Shown here: in pieces, positions 33,106-41,267 of the stretch
Layout: every line of letters begins with the position of its first letter
How positions within the stretch are numbered: position 1 is the stretch's first letter
NCBI RefSeq assembly: GCF_009602705.1
Contig: NZ_VSWH01000001.1
Span: 3,224,001 to 3,288,000, forward strand
Direction of reading: 5' to 3'
DNA length: 64,000 bases
Origin: Chryseobacterium vaccae
GTDB lineage: Bacteria; Bacteroidota; Bacteroidia; Flavobacteriales; Weeksellaceae
Position numbers and translations under genes: made by a program
Notes under the pieces: generated by a model
The model's database searches: none
Seen by the model: only the letters and a program-made list of their open reading frames with translations
Told to the model about the DNA's origin: nothing

Positions 33106-34620
33106 ATGGCAACAAAGGCACTCTTCAATACGGTAGTCAACTGGTTTATCCGCCAAAGGATAGATCAGATACAGAATTTCATGAACCATCCTATTGAAAC
33201 CCAGAAAGGTATACTTTTCTCTCAGCTCTTCCATGCGGAAGATACAGAGTACGGAAGAATACACGGTTTCAATTCGATTTCAAGTTATCAGGACTTTAAA
33301 AACAAGGTTCCGATTGTAACTTATGAAGATTTTGAACCGTATATAGAAAAGGCAAGACAGGGCTGCAAAGACGTAAGCTGGCCCGGATATATCAAGCATT
33401 TTGCCAAATCCTCCGGGACAACGAATGCCAAAAGCAAATTCATTCCCATTTCAGCAGAGAGCCTTGAATACTGTCATATGAAAGCCGGGAAAGATATGGT
33501 TTCCATCTATGCCAATAACCATCCCGAAAACCAGCTTTTCACCAACAAAAATTTACGCCTTGGGGGAAGTTCTGAACTATATGCAGATTTCAACACTAAA
33601 TTCGGGGATCTGTCTGCTATTTTGATTGATAATCTTCCGTTTTGGGTGGAAATTACCACCATACCCAGCAAAAAAGTTTCCCTGATGTCTGAATGGGAAA
33701 GTAAGCTTAAAGCCATTACTTCAGAAGTAAAAAATGAAGATGTAGGAAGTATCCTTGGGGTTCCGAGCTGGATGATGGTTCTTCTGCAAAGAGTTTTAAA
33801 GGAAACAGATGCGGAAAGCATTTCTAAGCTGTGGCCTAATTTAGAGGTGTTTTTTCACGGCGGAATCAGTTTTAAGCCCTACAGGGAGCAATACAAACAG
33901 ATCATCGGAAAAAACATCAATTACTACGAAATTTATAATGCTTCTGAAGGCTTCTTCGGAATCCAGGACCGCTCGGATAGTGATGAAATGCTGTTGATGC
34001 TGGACTACGGAATTTTCTATGAATTTATTCCTATGGATCAGTTTCATTTTTCAAATCCGAAGGTTGTTAGTCTTGAAGACGTAGAAATCGGGAAAAACTA
34101 TGCAATGGTTATTACCACAAATGGCGGACTTTGGAGATACCTTATCGGCGATACCGTTGTTTTTACCTCCATCAGCCCGTTCAGAATAAAGATCACAGGA
34201 AGAACCAAACATTACATCAATGCTTTCGGGGAAGAGCTCATGATTACCAATGTAGAATCTGCTCTTTCCAAAGCCTGCGAATCCACAGGAGCCTCTATTG
34301 CAGACTTTACAGGAGCTCCGGTTTTCATGAAAGGAGATGAAGGAGGTGCCCACGAATGGATCTTTGAATTCAACCGGCACCCTGACGACCTCGATCGTTT
34401 TATTGATGCCTTTGACCAGCATCTTAAGACCATCAATTCTGATTATGAAGCCAAAAGATATAACAACATGACCCTGAAAAGGCCGATTGTACATATTGCT
34501 AAAGATAATCTGTTCTATCACTGGCTGGAATCCAAAGGAAAACTTGGCGGGCAGAATAAAGTGCCAAGATTAAGCAATGACCGGGAATATATCGATCCTT
34601 TACTGGAAATGAATAAATAA
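33106..34620 (+). CDS. GH3 auxin-responsive-promoter family protein
   Basis: This 504-residue protein is of the GH3 family. Plant members adenylate acyl acids such as jasmonate or auxin and join them to amino acids; the bacterial role is unknown. GH3-type features visible are the phosphate-binding FAKSSGTTNAKSKFIP (motif 1), YNASEGFFGIQ (motif 2), and LWRYLIGDTV followed by TGRTKHYINAFGEE (motif 3). The gene stands alone between two terminators. It has no signal peptide and should act in the cytoplasm as an acyl-adenylating enzyme. The substrate is not indicated. Confidence 0.88.
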   Translation: MATKALFNTVVNWFIRQRIDQIQNFMNHPIETQKGILFSQLFHAEDTEYGRIHGFNSISSYQDFKNKVPIVTYEDFEPYIEKARQGCKDVSWPGYIKHFAKSSGTTNAKSKFIPISAESLEYCHMKAGKDMVSIYANNHPENQLFTNKNLRLGGSSELYADFNTKFGDLSAILIDNLPFWVEITTIPSKKVSLMSEWESKLKAITSEVKNEDVGSILGVPSWMMVLLQRVLKETDAESISKLWPNLEVFFHGGISFKPYREQYKQIIGKNINYYEIYNASEGFFGIQDRSDSDEMLLMLDYGIFYEFIPMDQFHFSNPKVVSLEDVEIGKNYAMVITTNGGLWRYLIGDTVVFTSISPFRIKITGRTKHYINAFGEELMITNVESALSKACESTGASIADFTGAPVFMKGDEGGAHEWIFEFNRHPDDLDRFIDAFDQHLKTINSDYEAKRYNNMTLKRPIVHIAKDNLFYHWLESKGKLGGQNKVPRLSNDREYIDPLLEMNK

Positions 34621-34655
34621 AAAACTACCGCAAATGAATTTGCGGTAGTTTTTTA
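34621..34655 (+). terminator. Terminator after the GH3 gene
   Basis: AAAACTACCGCAAAT and ATTTGCGGTAGTTTT (34621-34652) are perfect complements around GA, followed by T. Confidence 0.9.
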
Positions 34656-34674
34656 TTTATTAGCCTGTCTTAAG

Positions 34675-34848
34675 TTATGAATCCGATTTCTTCATAAAAA
34701 AAGACATAAAAACAGCAAATAAAATACTGCTTAGCACTAATACAAAACCACTCTTCCCAGTAATTTTATAATCAGAATTGAGGAAACAGTTCAATCCTGA
34801 ATTGATAGAGAAGAATACAATTATTAGCATCAGTTTTTTCAAATTCAT
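34675..34848 (-). CDS. Tiny membrane protein (57 residues)
   Basis: This frame encodes MNLKKLMLIIVFFSINSGLN and then a second hydrophobic helix (GFVLVLSSILFAVFMSFFM), ending KKSDS. Its start lies two bases after the stop of the next gene upstream (TAG-TG-ATG), the same close packing as between the other two genes of this trio. I recognise no family. Two hydrophobic stretches, a basic start and the tight spacing argue that it is real. It is probably an inner-membrane peptide of unknown function. Confidence 0.6.
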   Translation of the reverse strand: MNLKKLMLIIVFFSINSGLNCFLNSDYKITGKSGFVLVLSSILFAVFMSFFMKKSDS

Positions 34849-34850
34849 CA

Positions 34851-35069
34851 CTATTTAGATTTCTTTAATAATTTTGTTACGATAACAATTCCGGCAGCGA
34901 TGCTTCCTCCGAAAAAAATTCCCCATGAGAAAGATTTTTTAATATATTCCTGTATTAAACCTGCATTATCCGCAGAGAGCATGGTATAGACGGACGAATC
35001 CAAAAAACGTATCAGAGCAATAATAAACAGAGCTACAAACACAATCATTGAAATATTTTCTTTTTTCAT
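34851..35069 (-). CDS. Tiny membrane protein (72 residues)
   Basis: It has two hydrophobic helices (about 7-24, ISMIVFVALFIIALIRFL, and 49-66, GIFFGGSIAAGIVIVTK), separated by a polar loop (SSVYTMLSADNAGLIQEY). It lies two bases after the stop of the 66-residue gene and two bases before the 57-residue one. There is no recognised domain. The lysine-rich C-terminus (LLKKSK) suggests a cytoplasmic end. Confidence 0.65.
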   Translation of the reverse strand: MKKENISMIVFVALFIIALIRFLDSSVYTMLSADNAGLIQEYIKKSFSWGIFFGGSIAAGIVIVTKLLKKSK

Positions 35070-35071
35070 GG

Positions 35072-35272
35072 TTATTGATTTTTATTCGTTTTGAACAGGG
35101 TAAGTACTAAAAGGGAGCTAAACAGTATAAAACCTAAAGCACTGCAGTAAAATTTCCAGCCATTGGGAAGGTCTATGTTTTTATAAGCAGTAAGAAAACT
35201 GTATACTGTCATAAAAGCAAGCATGACCAAACCTGAAATTCTGGTAGTTGTAAGCATTAATTTGTTTTTCAT
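35072..35272 (-). CDS. Tiny membrane protein (66 residues)
   Basis: It starts MKNKLMLTTTRISGL and has two hydrophobic helices (about 14-29 and 42-60) with a short loop containing YKNIDLPNGWK. It is the first of three tightly packed minus-strand genes (35272-34675), each with two predicted membrane helices. I recognise no family and cannot assign a function. Confidence 0.65.
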   Translation of the reverse strand: MKNKLMLTTTRISGLVMLAFMTVYSFLTAYKNIDLPNGWKFYCSALGFILFSSLLVLTLFKTNKNQ

Positions 35273-35330
35273 AGTCGTTAAAGTTTATTTTTTTTAATGT
35301 TATATAATTATGTTTTATTTAAAACTTATA

Positions 35331-35514
35331 AAAGGTTGGAAGATAGAAGAAGGAGGCTGGAAGTCACTTTTAGTTATAGATAACGAAAATGTCTGTAAAA
35401 ATCAAATTAGCTAAAAAAGATGGCAACCTATTATTGATGACCTTCAGAACCTCCATCTTCCATCTCCCGGATTACAAGCTCTAAATCAAAAATTCTTATC
35501 CCGAACTGAGGTTA
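35331..35514 (+). repeat. Dispersed repeat of about 183 bp, copy A
   Basis: It starts GGTTGGAAGATAGAAGAAGG and ends ATTCTTATCCCGAACTGAGG. The two ends are roughly complementary (GGAAG/CTTCC words), so the element can form a long hairpin. A second copy with the same ends and size is at 56944-57125. The remainder of the 35273-35711 gap shows a TATCTTTG -7-like box at 35606-35613 and no gene. Confidence 0.6.
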
Positions 35515-35711
35515 AAATGGTATTCCTTTCTGTTGTTCCAAATATATAATCACAAGTTTTCTAAAAACAAATTTTCCTTTTTACGCAGTATGCAAAAAAT
35601 TAAAATATCTTTGTTTAAAACCACAAAAAGCTTCGCAAATAGGAAAAAATAATTTTGAAGACAGAAAAAACAAAAAAATAGACCATTGATAATCAATACA
35701 TTTTAAAAGAA

Positions 35712-37583
35712 ATGCAGGTAAACAAAATATTTCCTTATTTTGAAATGAAAACATTAAAAAAAAGAGAAAAAAAGTATTTTAATTTACTTTTATTCAATAT
35801 TCTTATATTCTTATTGGGGGCATCTTTTAGACAACAAGAAGATAACTCTTCAAAAAAAATAGATTTTGAAAGTCTCCGAAACAAAATATCAGTCATTTCG
35901 AAAGATAGAAAACAAGCATTTTATCTCACTCAAAAATATATAGAGCTTGCAAAGAAAAATAACCAGGTTGAAGAAGTAATAACAGGCTATGGATTTGCCA
36001 CAACGTATGCTCCTGATAGTGAAAAAGCAAAATATGGAGATAGTTTAATTATAGAGTCGGTCAAAACTAAAGACAATCGGTATATCGGTATGGCCTATGC
36101 CAGTGCCGCCAATGCAAATTTTAAAAATTACGACTATAAAAAAGCATTGGAAATGGCGATAATAGCCGATGATTATCTTAAAAATGATACTTCTAAAGAG
36201 TTCGCTTATGAAGGGCTGTTTACCATTGCCCGGCTTAAAAATAAAATCGGGGATAATATTGAGGCACAGAAGATAGCCAATGAAATATATGAATATTACA
36301 AATGGAAAAAGGAAAAGAAAAACACCGCTGATATTAGATCTTCCTATATTTACACCTTAAATACTTTAATAAGAATAAACTCTGCAATCAATAATTTTGG
36401 CCAGAATACTATTCTATTAAAAGAAGGTTATTCATTTATTGAAAACAATCAGGATGTTGCTTTTTATTTGGCAGATTTCATCTCATCCGATGCGTTTAAT
36501 GAGTATTCGCAAAGAAAATATTCTTCTGCTATTGAAAAATTAGAAAAATCTTTAATTTTATACAATGATTCTGATAACCATTTCTATGAAAAGTTTTATC
36601 TGGGAATGTGCTATTGGAAATTAGAAGATGATGAGAGAGCTCTACCTTTTTTTCAGGAAATCATTGATGATTATAAAAAAACAGGGAAAATATCTTTAGA
36701 ATTTCGTCCATCATTTGAGTTTTTTATAGATTATTATAAGAAGAAAGGAAACAGAGAAAAGCAGCTCATTTCAGTAGACGAGCTTTTGCAATACGAGAAA
36801 AAATTTAAAGAAGAACAAAATAATATTGCTCAGAAATTAAAGACGGATTATGATGAAAAAAGGCTTGTAGAAGAAAAAGAAAATCTGCTCTCAGACCGGA
36901 AAAAAGAACGCTGGAGCTTTATCAGCGTAGGAATCTTAGGAATTATCGCTGCTACAGGTTTTTTCATGTATCAGAACAAAAAGAATAAAAGCCTGCAGCA
37001 AGCCATTCAAGCTGATGTTGCAGAAGAGTTGGATAATACGGAATCGTCCGGAATAGGTGATAAGGATAAAGAAGAAATACCTTCTCTAAAAACGACTATA
37101 ATTTACGAAAAAGAAGAAAACAATCCATCAGAAATAGCTCCTGAAGAGGAAATTCCCATTGTTTACAGCTTACAAAATCAACAAAAAAACAATCCCTTGG
37201 AAATTGATTATGAAGCTTATTTACCTATCAACAAACACACTGTTAAACAGCTCCTTAAAAGCTTAGCTGATTTTGAAAAATCCAATAAATATCTGGCTTC
37301 AGACTTAAGATTAAATACTCTTGCTGAAAAATTTAATACGAATGATAAATACCTGAGCCGTGTTATTAAAATAAAAACAGGAAAAAATTTCAACAATTAT
37401 ATTAGTGATCTTCGCTTCGCCCATCTTGAAAGCATTTTAAAGAGCGATACTGATTTCAAAGAAAAAAAAATAAAAGAAATTGCTAAATATCTTGGATTTG
37501 GAACTCCCGAATTTTTCGCTACTGCTTTTAAAGAAAAATATGGCAAGACACCAAGAGAGTATTTTGAAAACCCTGACCTTTAA
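35712..37583 (+). CDS. Membrane-anchored TPR protein with AraC-type HTH domain
   Basis: This 623-residue protein has a hydrophobic N-terminal helix (about 24-37, FNLLLFNILIFLLG), TPR-like helices (about 50-370), a second transmembrane helix near 395-415 (FISVGILGIIAATGFFMY), an acidic linker, and a C-terminal AraC/XylS DNA-binding domain (about 530-620: LRLNTLAEKFNTNDKYLSRVI ... IKEIAKYLGFGTPEFFATAFKEKYG KTPREYF). It is thus a one-component sensor spanning the inner membrane, a common design in Chryseobacterium. An alternative start at 35745 (MKTLKKREKKY) would give 612 residues and a more standard signal. Target genes are unknown, and its neighbours are tiny membrane proteins and lipoproteins. 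Confidence 0.85.
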   Translation: MQVNKIFPYFEMKTLKKREKKYFNLLLFNILIFLLGASFRQQEDNSSKKIDFESLRNKISVISKDRKQAFYLTQKYIELAKKNNQVEEVITGYGFATTYAPDSEKAKYGDSLIIESVKTKDNRYIGMAYASAANANFKNYDYKKALEMAIIADDYLKNDTSKEFAYEGLFTIARLKNKIGDNIEAQKIANEIYEYYKWKKEKKNTADIRSSYIYTLNTLIRINSAINNFGQNTILLKEGYSFIENNQDVAFYLADFISSDAFNEYSQRKYSSAIEKLEKSLILYNDSDNHFYEKFYLGMCYWKLEDDERALPFFQEIIDDYKKTGKISLEFRPSFEFFIDYYKKKGNREKQLISVDELLQYEKKFKEEQNNIAQKLKTDYDEKRLVEEKENLLSDRKKERWSFISVGILGIIAATGFFMYQNKKNKSLQQAIQADVAEELDNTESSGIGDKDKEEIPSLKTTIIYEKEENNPSEIAPEEEIPIVYSLQNQQKNNPLEIDYEAYLPINKHTVKQLLKSLADFEKSNKYLASDLRLNTLAEKFNTNDKYLSRVIKIKTGKNFNNYISDLRFAHLESILKSDTDFKEKKIKEIAKYLGFGTPEFFATAFKEKYGKTPREYFENPDL

Positions 37584-37612
37584 ATTTGTTTCTATTCTAT
37601 TAAAATAAAACG

Positions 37613-37640
37613 CACAAAAGCCCAAAATTGGGCTTTTGTG
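37613..37640. terminator. Bidirectional terminator after the AraC-type gene
   Basis: CACAAAAGCCCAA (37613-37625) and TTGGGCTTTTGTG (37628-37640) are perfect complements. It lies between converging genes. Confidence 0.85.
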
Positions 37641-37665
37641 TGTTTTAAATAGAAATTATATTAAT

Positions 37666-38076
37666 TTATTTCTTTAAGTCTTCTTTTACTTTCTTAGCAG
37701 CTTCCTCTACTTTTGATGCACCTTTTGCTGCGGCCTCTTTAGCGTCTTTTCCGGCTTCCTGAACTCCGCTTTTAATATCTTTTCCTACTTTATCAAGATC
37801 CTGCTTTGTTTTATCTGCAGTTTCATCAATTTTATCTTTAGCTTTCTGAGCAGCATTGTCTATTTTATTTCCGGCTTCATCTACCTTTGTTTTTACATCT
37901 TCTTTGGCTTTATTAATCTTAGAGGTATCCACACCAGGGCCCTCCGTTACGGTTGTAGAAGTAGTAGTTACAGATCCGTCCGGATTTTCAACCTGCTCTG
38001 TTTTAGTTGTTGATTTTGTACACGATACTACAGCCAGTGAAATCATTACGATTGCGGCTAAAACTTGTTTTTTCAT
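37666..38076 (-). CDS. Lipoprotein with LEA/YtxH-like amphipathic repeats
   Basis: This is a 136-residue lipoprotein. The signal MKKQVLAAIVMISLAVVSC ends in a lipobox Cys19. A Thr/Glu-rich spacer is followed by about 80 residues of charged 11-mer-like repeats (KAKEDVKTKVDEAGNKI, AQKAKDKIDETADKTKQ, AGKDAKEAAAKGASKV), as in LEA/YtxH-type or desiccation-stress proteins. It is probably attached to the outer membrane or periplasmic face. It precedes a second lipoprotein gene upstream on the same strand. The exact role is unknown. Confidence 0.8.
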   Translation of the reverse strand: MKKQVLAAIVMISLAVVSCTKSTTKTEQVENPDGSVTTTSTTVTEGPGVDTSKINKAKEDVKTKVDEAGNKIDNAAQKAKDKIDETADKTKQDLDKVGKDIKSGVQEAGKDAKEAAAKGASKVEEAAKKVKEDLKK

Positions 38077-38106
38077 ATTATATATTTTTTAAAGTTAAAT
38101 GATATT

Positions 38107-38466
38107 CTATTGTGTTTTGTTCTCAGCCGCGGGAGAAGCTGTTTCTTTCTGCTTTTTCTCAGCATCGGCCTTTTTCTTCTCTTCTTCCTGTTTCTTTTTA
38201 TTTTCTTTTTCCAGCTCTGCTTTCAGTTTTGTCTCTTCATCCTGAAGTTTTTTAGCCTGTACTAAAGAATCCTGATATTTCTGTGAAGACATCCTGATCT
38301 TACGGACAATATCTATTGATGTTGCTCCATTTGAAAAAGAATCAACAGCTGTTGTATCATAATTCATCTTTACTTCCTGTTCTCCTTCAAAACCGTGAGT
38401 TTCTTTCTTTGAACAGGCAGCCATAAACAGCAATATAATAAAAAGTACAGCAGATAAATTTTTCAT
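38107..38466 (-). CDS. Lipoprotein with Lys/Glu coiled coil
   Basis: This is a 119-residue lipoprotein with signal MKNLSAVLFIILLFMAAC and lipobox Cys18. It has an N-terminal polar region (EGEQEVKMNYDTTAVDSF), then a long charged helix (about 60-110, QAKKLQDEETKLKAELEKE...), probably a coiled coil. No domain is recognised. It lies 4 bp after the EEP-fold gene at 38471 and 30 bp before the next lipoprotein, so the minus-strand genes from 40527 down probably form one operon. Confidence 0.75.
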   Translation of the reverse strand: MKNLSAVLFIILLFMAACSKKETHGFEGEQEVKMNYDTTAVDSFSNGATSIDIVRKIRMSSQKYQDSLVQAKKLQDEETKLKAELEKENKKKQEEEKKKADAEKKQKETASPAAENKTQ

Positions 38467-38470
38467 GGAA

Positions 38471-39445
38471 CTAATTTAGCAGAAATTCAGCAATTACCGG
38501 ATAATGATCCGATAATTTTACAGACTGATCCACTTTATAGCTTAAAGGAATAATGGATTTTGAGGTGAAGATATAGTCAATTCTAAGAGGAACCTTATAA
38601 TCATGAAAACTGGTAGATATTCCGTTTCCTACGGTGAGAAAAGCATCCTGAAGATCTTTTCCCAGACTATAATATTCATAAGAATTCGGTACAGAATTGA
38701 AATCACCCGCCAGAATTACCGGATAAGGAGAGAAATCAATAACCTTTCTAATTTTTCTGATTTGTTCTTCATGGGCTTTAAACGTTGGCGTCATATGAGA
38801 AAGCAGGGTTGAAATTTTATCTTTCTGTTTTCCAAAACCATCAAACTGAAACATAGATTTATGAAGTCTGAAAGGTTCCAGATAAACGTTTACCACTCTT
38901 ATGATTTTTCCATTGATATCAACATCTGCATAAAATGAATTCCCTCTTGAATTATCCTGAATCAATTCTTCCTGTCTAACAATCTTATGTTTTGTTTTAA
39001 GAATTACGGTAGGATATTTTACAAGATCTTTTCTTATAGCTCTGTTCGTGTCTTTTTCCTGAACCAGAATAATATCGGCATTCTGATCCTTGATATATTT
39101 TTTTACTTTATCCCAGCCAAAATCACCGTATTTCACATTGAATGTAAGCACTTTAATATCTCTGATTGTTCTTACATTGGCTGTTTTGGGAGTAAAATTC
39201 ACCCATCTTCTTATTGGATTATAGAAAACCAAAATTCCCAAAGCAAATACAATGGCTATTTTTTTTCTTTGAAATACCCAGATCAGCGTCATCAAAATAT
39301 AAGTAATAATCAGGTAAGGGAAGCCCAAAGAAAGCAAATTAAGATTTCCCAAAAGATTAGGTGGAATCCATGCATTCCCTAATGTGCACAGCAATAAAAC
39401 GGCAACGGCAATATGTAGAAATAGCAATATCTGGTTCGGCTTCAT
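38471..39445 (-). CDS. Membrane-anchored endonuclease/exonuclease/phosphatase-fold protein, copy 2
   Basis: The 324-residue protein has three N-terminal transmembrane helices (about 5-25, 33-53 and 60-80), then an EEP domain (about 95-324) with VLTFNVKYGDFGW, ILVQEKDTN, GDFNSVPNSYEYY and the closing SDHYPVIAEF. The residues for the metal and phosphodiester site (N, E, D/N and H) are present. The domain would lie on the periplasmic or cytoplasmic side after three helices. It is a tandem paralogue of the gene at 39523, 77 bp apart. The substrate is unknown; this fold includes phospholipases, nucleases and phosphatases. Confidence 0.83.
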   Translation of the reverse strand: MKPNQILLFLHIAVAVLLLCTLGNAWIPPNLLGNLNLLSLGFPYLIITYILMTLIWVFQRKKIAIVFALGILVFYNPIRRWVNFTPKTANVRTIRDIKVLTFNVKYGDFGWDKVKKYIKDQNADIILVQEKDTNRAIRKDLVKYPTVILKTKHKIVRQEELIQDNSRGNSFYADVDINGKIIRVVNVYLEPFRLHKSMFQFDGFGKQKDKISTLLSHMTPTFKAHEEQIRKIRKVIDFSPYPVILAGDFNSVPNSYEYYSLGKDLQDAFLTVGNGISTSFHDYKVPLRIDYIFTSKSIIPLSYKVDQSVKLSDHYPVIAEFLLN

Positions 39446-39522
39446 GAAATAACGATCTAGGTACGGATTTTTTTAATCAAAAACCCTACCAAGCCGATAA
39501 ATTTTAACTAATTTTATGATTA

Positions 39523-40527
39523 TTAGTTCTTTAATGAAAAAGTTGCGACCACAGGATAATGATCTGAAAACTTTACAGTACGGTCTACTTTATAGGAAAT
39601 AGGCTGTATGGATTTTGAGGTAAAGATATAATCAATCCTGATTGGAAATTTGTAATCATGGAAGCTCGTAGCACTCCCTTTTCCTGCTTTCATAAAAGCA
39701 TCTTCCAACCCTTCAGATAGATGATAATATTCGTAGGAATTCGGCACTGAATTAAAGTCTCCCGCCAGAAATACCGGATACGGAGACTGATCAATTCCCG
39801 TCCTGATTTCACTCACCTGATCCTGATGCTTTTTAAAAACCGGAATAAGCTTTTTTACAATATCCCGCAGCCTTCTCTCATCCTGTTCTTTATCACCATC
39901 CATCTTCACCATCGACTTATCAAATTTATACGGTTCCAGATAAGCGTTAACAAAACGATATACCTTTCCTCTGATTTCAATATCAGCCTGGCTGGCATAA
40001 GCATTATTCAGGTCATAGTTTCCTTCAATCAGACTTTTAGTATCTACTATCCTGTGTCTGGAATAAAAAGCAAGAACTCCGTTATTATGTGTAATTTTAA
40101 CTTTTGACATCCCTTTTATTGTAAACTCACGTCCTCCATCTTCCTGAAGCACAATTACATCTGCATCCATTCTGTTCAGGTACTGCTCTATTTCCTGAGC
40201 TCCAAGAACTCCAGCTTTTATATTAAAGGTAACCACTTTGATATCATCTGAACTGCTTTTCTTATCAGGGGAATAATTGATCCATCTTTTAACGGGGCTG
40301 ATAAAAATCAACCCAACCAGCATAAACGCAAAAGTTCTTTTTTTCCAGCTGAAAAGCCAGAACAGGGTACAGATGATATAAGCCGCAATAAGAACGGGAA
40401 ATCCTAACGAAAGCAGATTGAACCACGGAAATATCTTAGGCGGAATATAAGCATTCATTAAGGTTCCCAACAACATGAACAAAATGCCCAAATGCAGGAT
40501 AAGTACGATGAGGCGGAAAACTTTCAC
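39523..40527 (-). CDS. Membrane-anchored endonuclease/exonuclease/phosphatase-fold protein, copy 1
   Basis: The 334-residue protein has three N-terminal membrane helices and an EEP domain (about 95-334): VVTFNIKAGVLG, VIVLQEDGG, AGDFNSVPNSYEYYHL, SFHDYKFPIRIDYIF and SDHYPVVATF. It shares its architecture and many strings with the neighbour at 38471, so the pair is a tandem duplication. The function is uncertain; membrane-anchored EEP proteins are widespread in Bacteroidota. Confidence 0.85.
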   Translation of the reverse strand: MKVFRLIVLILHLGILFMLLGTLMNAYIPPKIFPWFNLLSLGFPVLIAAYIICTLFWLFSWKKRTFAFMLVGLIFISPVKRWINYSPDKKSSSDDIKVVTFNIKAGVLGAQEIEQYLNRMDADVIVLQEDGGREFTIKGMSKVKITHNNGVLAFYSRHRIVDTKSLIEGNYDLNNAYASQADIEIRGKVYRFVNAYLEPYKFDKSMVKMDGDKEQDERRLRDIVKKLIPVFKKHQDQVSEIRTGIDQSPYPVFLAGDFNSVPNSYEYYHLSEGLEDAFMKAGKGSATSFHDYKFPIRIDYIFTSKSIQPISYKVDRTVKFSDHYPVVATFSLKN

Positions 40528-40536
40528 AGCAGGTCT

Positions 40537-41265
40537 TTAATTGAATCGGTACAGATGCTTCTTCCAGTTTCGTGCCAGAATCCATCCCACCAATGCTCCT
40601 CCCACGTGAGCCAGATGAGCAATTCCTCCTCCATTTCCGGAAACTCCAAGGTATACAGAAACTATAATAACAATAGGCATCAGATATTTTACTTTTATAG
40701 GAACCGGAATAAACATCATCATAATCTTTGAATCCGGATAAAGGGTTGCAAAGGCAGCCACCACTCCGAAAATTGCACCAGAAGCTCCTACCATTGGAGT
40801 TGCTACAATACCTCTGAAGTTTTCCAGCAGTTCTTTTTGTCTCAGGACAGATTCTGCATTTCCTGAAAATTCAACGCTTGCGCCCGACAAATATGCATTT
40901 ACATTAAACCCCAGTTGTTGTAGTTCACGGGTATATTGCTGTGCTTCAATAAAATTCCATCCGTTAAAGAGGAAAAAAGCTCCTAATCCACTTACGAAAT
41001 AAAGGATGAGATATCTTCTTTCTCCCAAGGTCTGTTCCAGAATAGGCCCAAAACTATACAGGGTCAGCATATTAAACAGAATATGCATAATACTTCCATG
41101 CATAAACATATGGGTAATGATCTGCCATGAATGGAAGAACGGAGAAAAAGGATAAAATCCGGCAAGGTATTCTATGGCCTTACTTCCCAGAAAATAGGAA
41201 CCAATAAATACGATGATATTGATTATGATAATATTTCTTGTAATGGGCGGTATATTGTTAAACAT
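40537..41265 (-). CDS. Rhomboid family intramembrane serine protease
   Basis: This 242-residue protein with about six membrane helices cleaves transmembrane substrates inside the lipid bilayer. The catalytic Ser is in GASGAIFGVVAAFA and the catalytic His in HLAHVGGALVGW; an HMFMHGSIMHILFNML loop corresponds to the family's HxxxxHxxxN motif. A loop insertion of about 40 residues (QYTRELQQLGFNVNAYLS...) lies between helices. It sits just after mutL (2-bp gap) and before the EEP pair, so it is likely cotranscribed with them. Confidence 0.9.
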   Translation of the reverse strand: MFNNIPPITRNIIIINIIVFIGSYFLGSKAIEYLAGFYPFSPFFHSWQIITHMFMHGSIMHILFNMLTLYSFGPILEQTLGERRYLILYFVSGLGAFFLFNGWNFIEAQQYTRELQQLGFNVNAYLSGASVEFSGNAESVLRQKELLENFRGIVATPMVGASGAIFGVVAAFATLYPDSKIMMMFIPVPIKVKYLMPIVIIVSVYLGVSGNGGGIAHLAHVGGALVGWILARNWKKHLYRFN

Positions 41266-41267
41266 CT

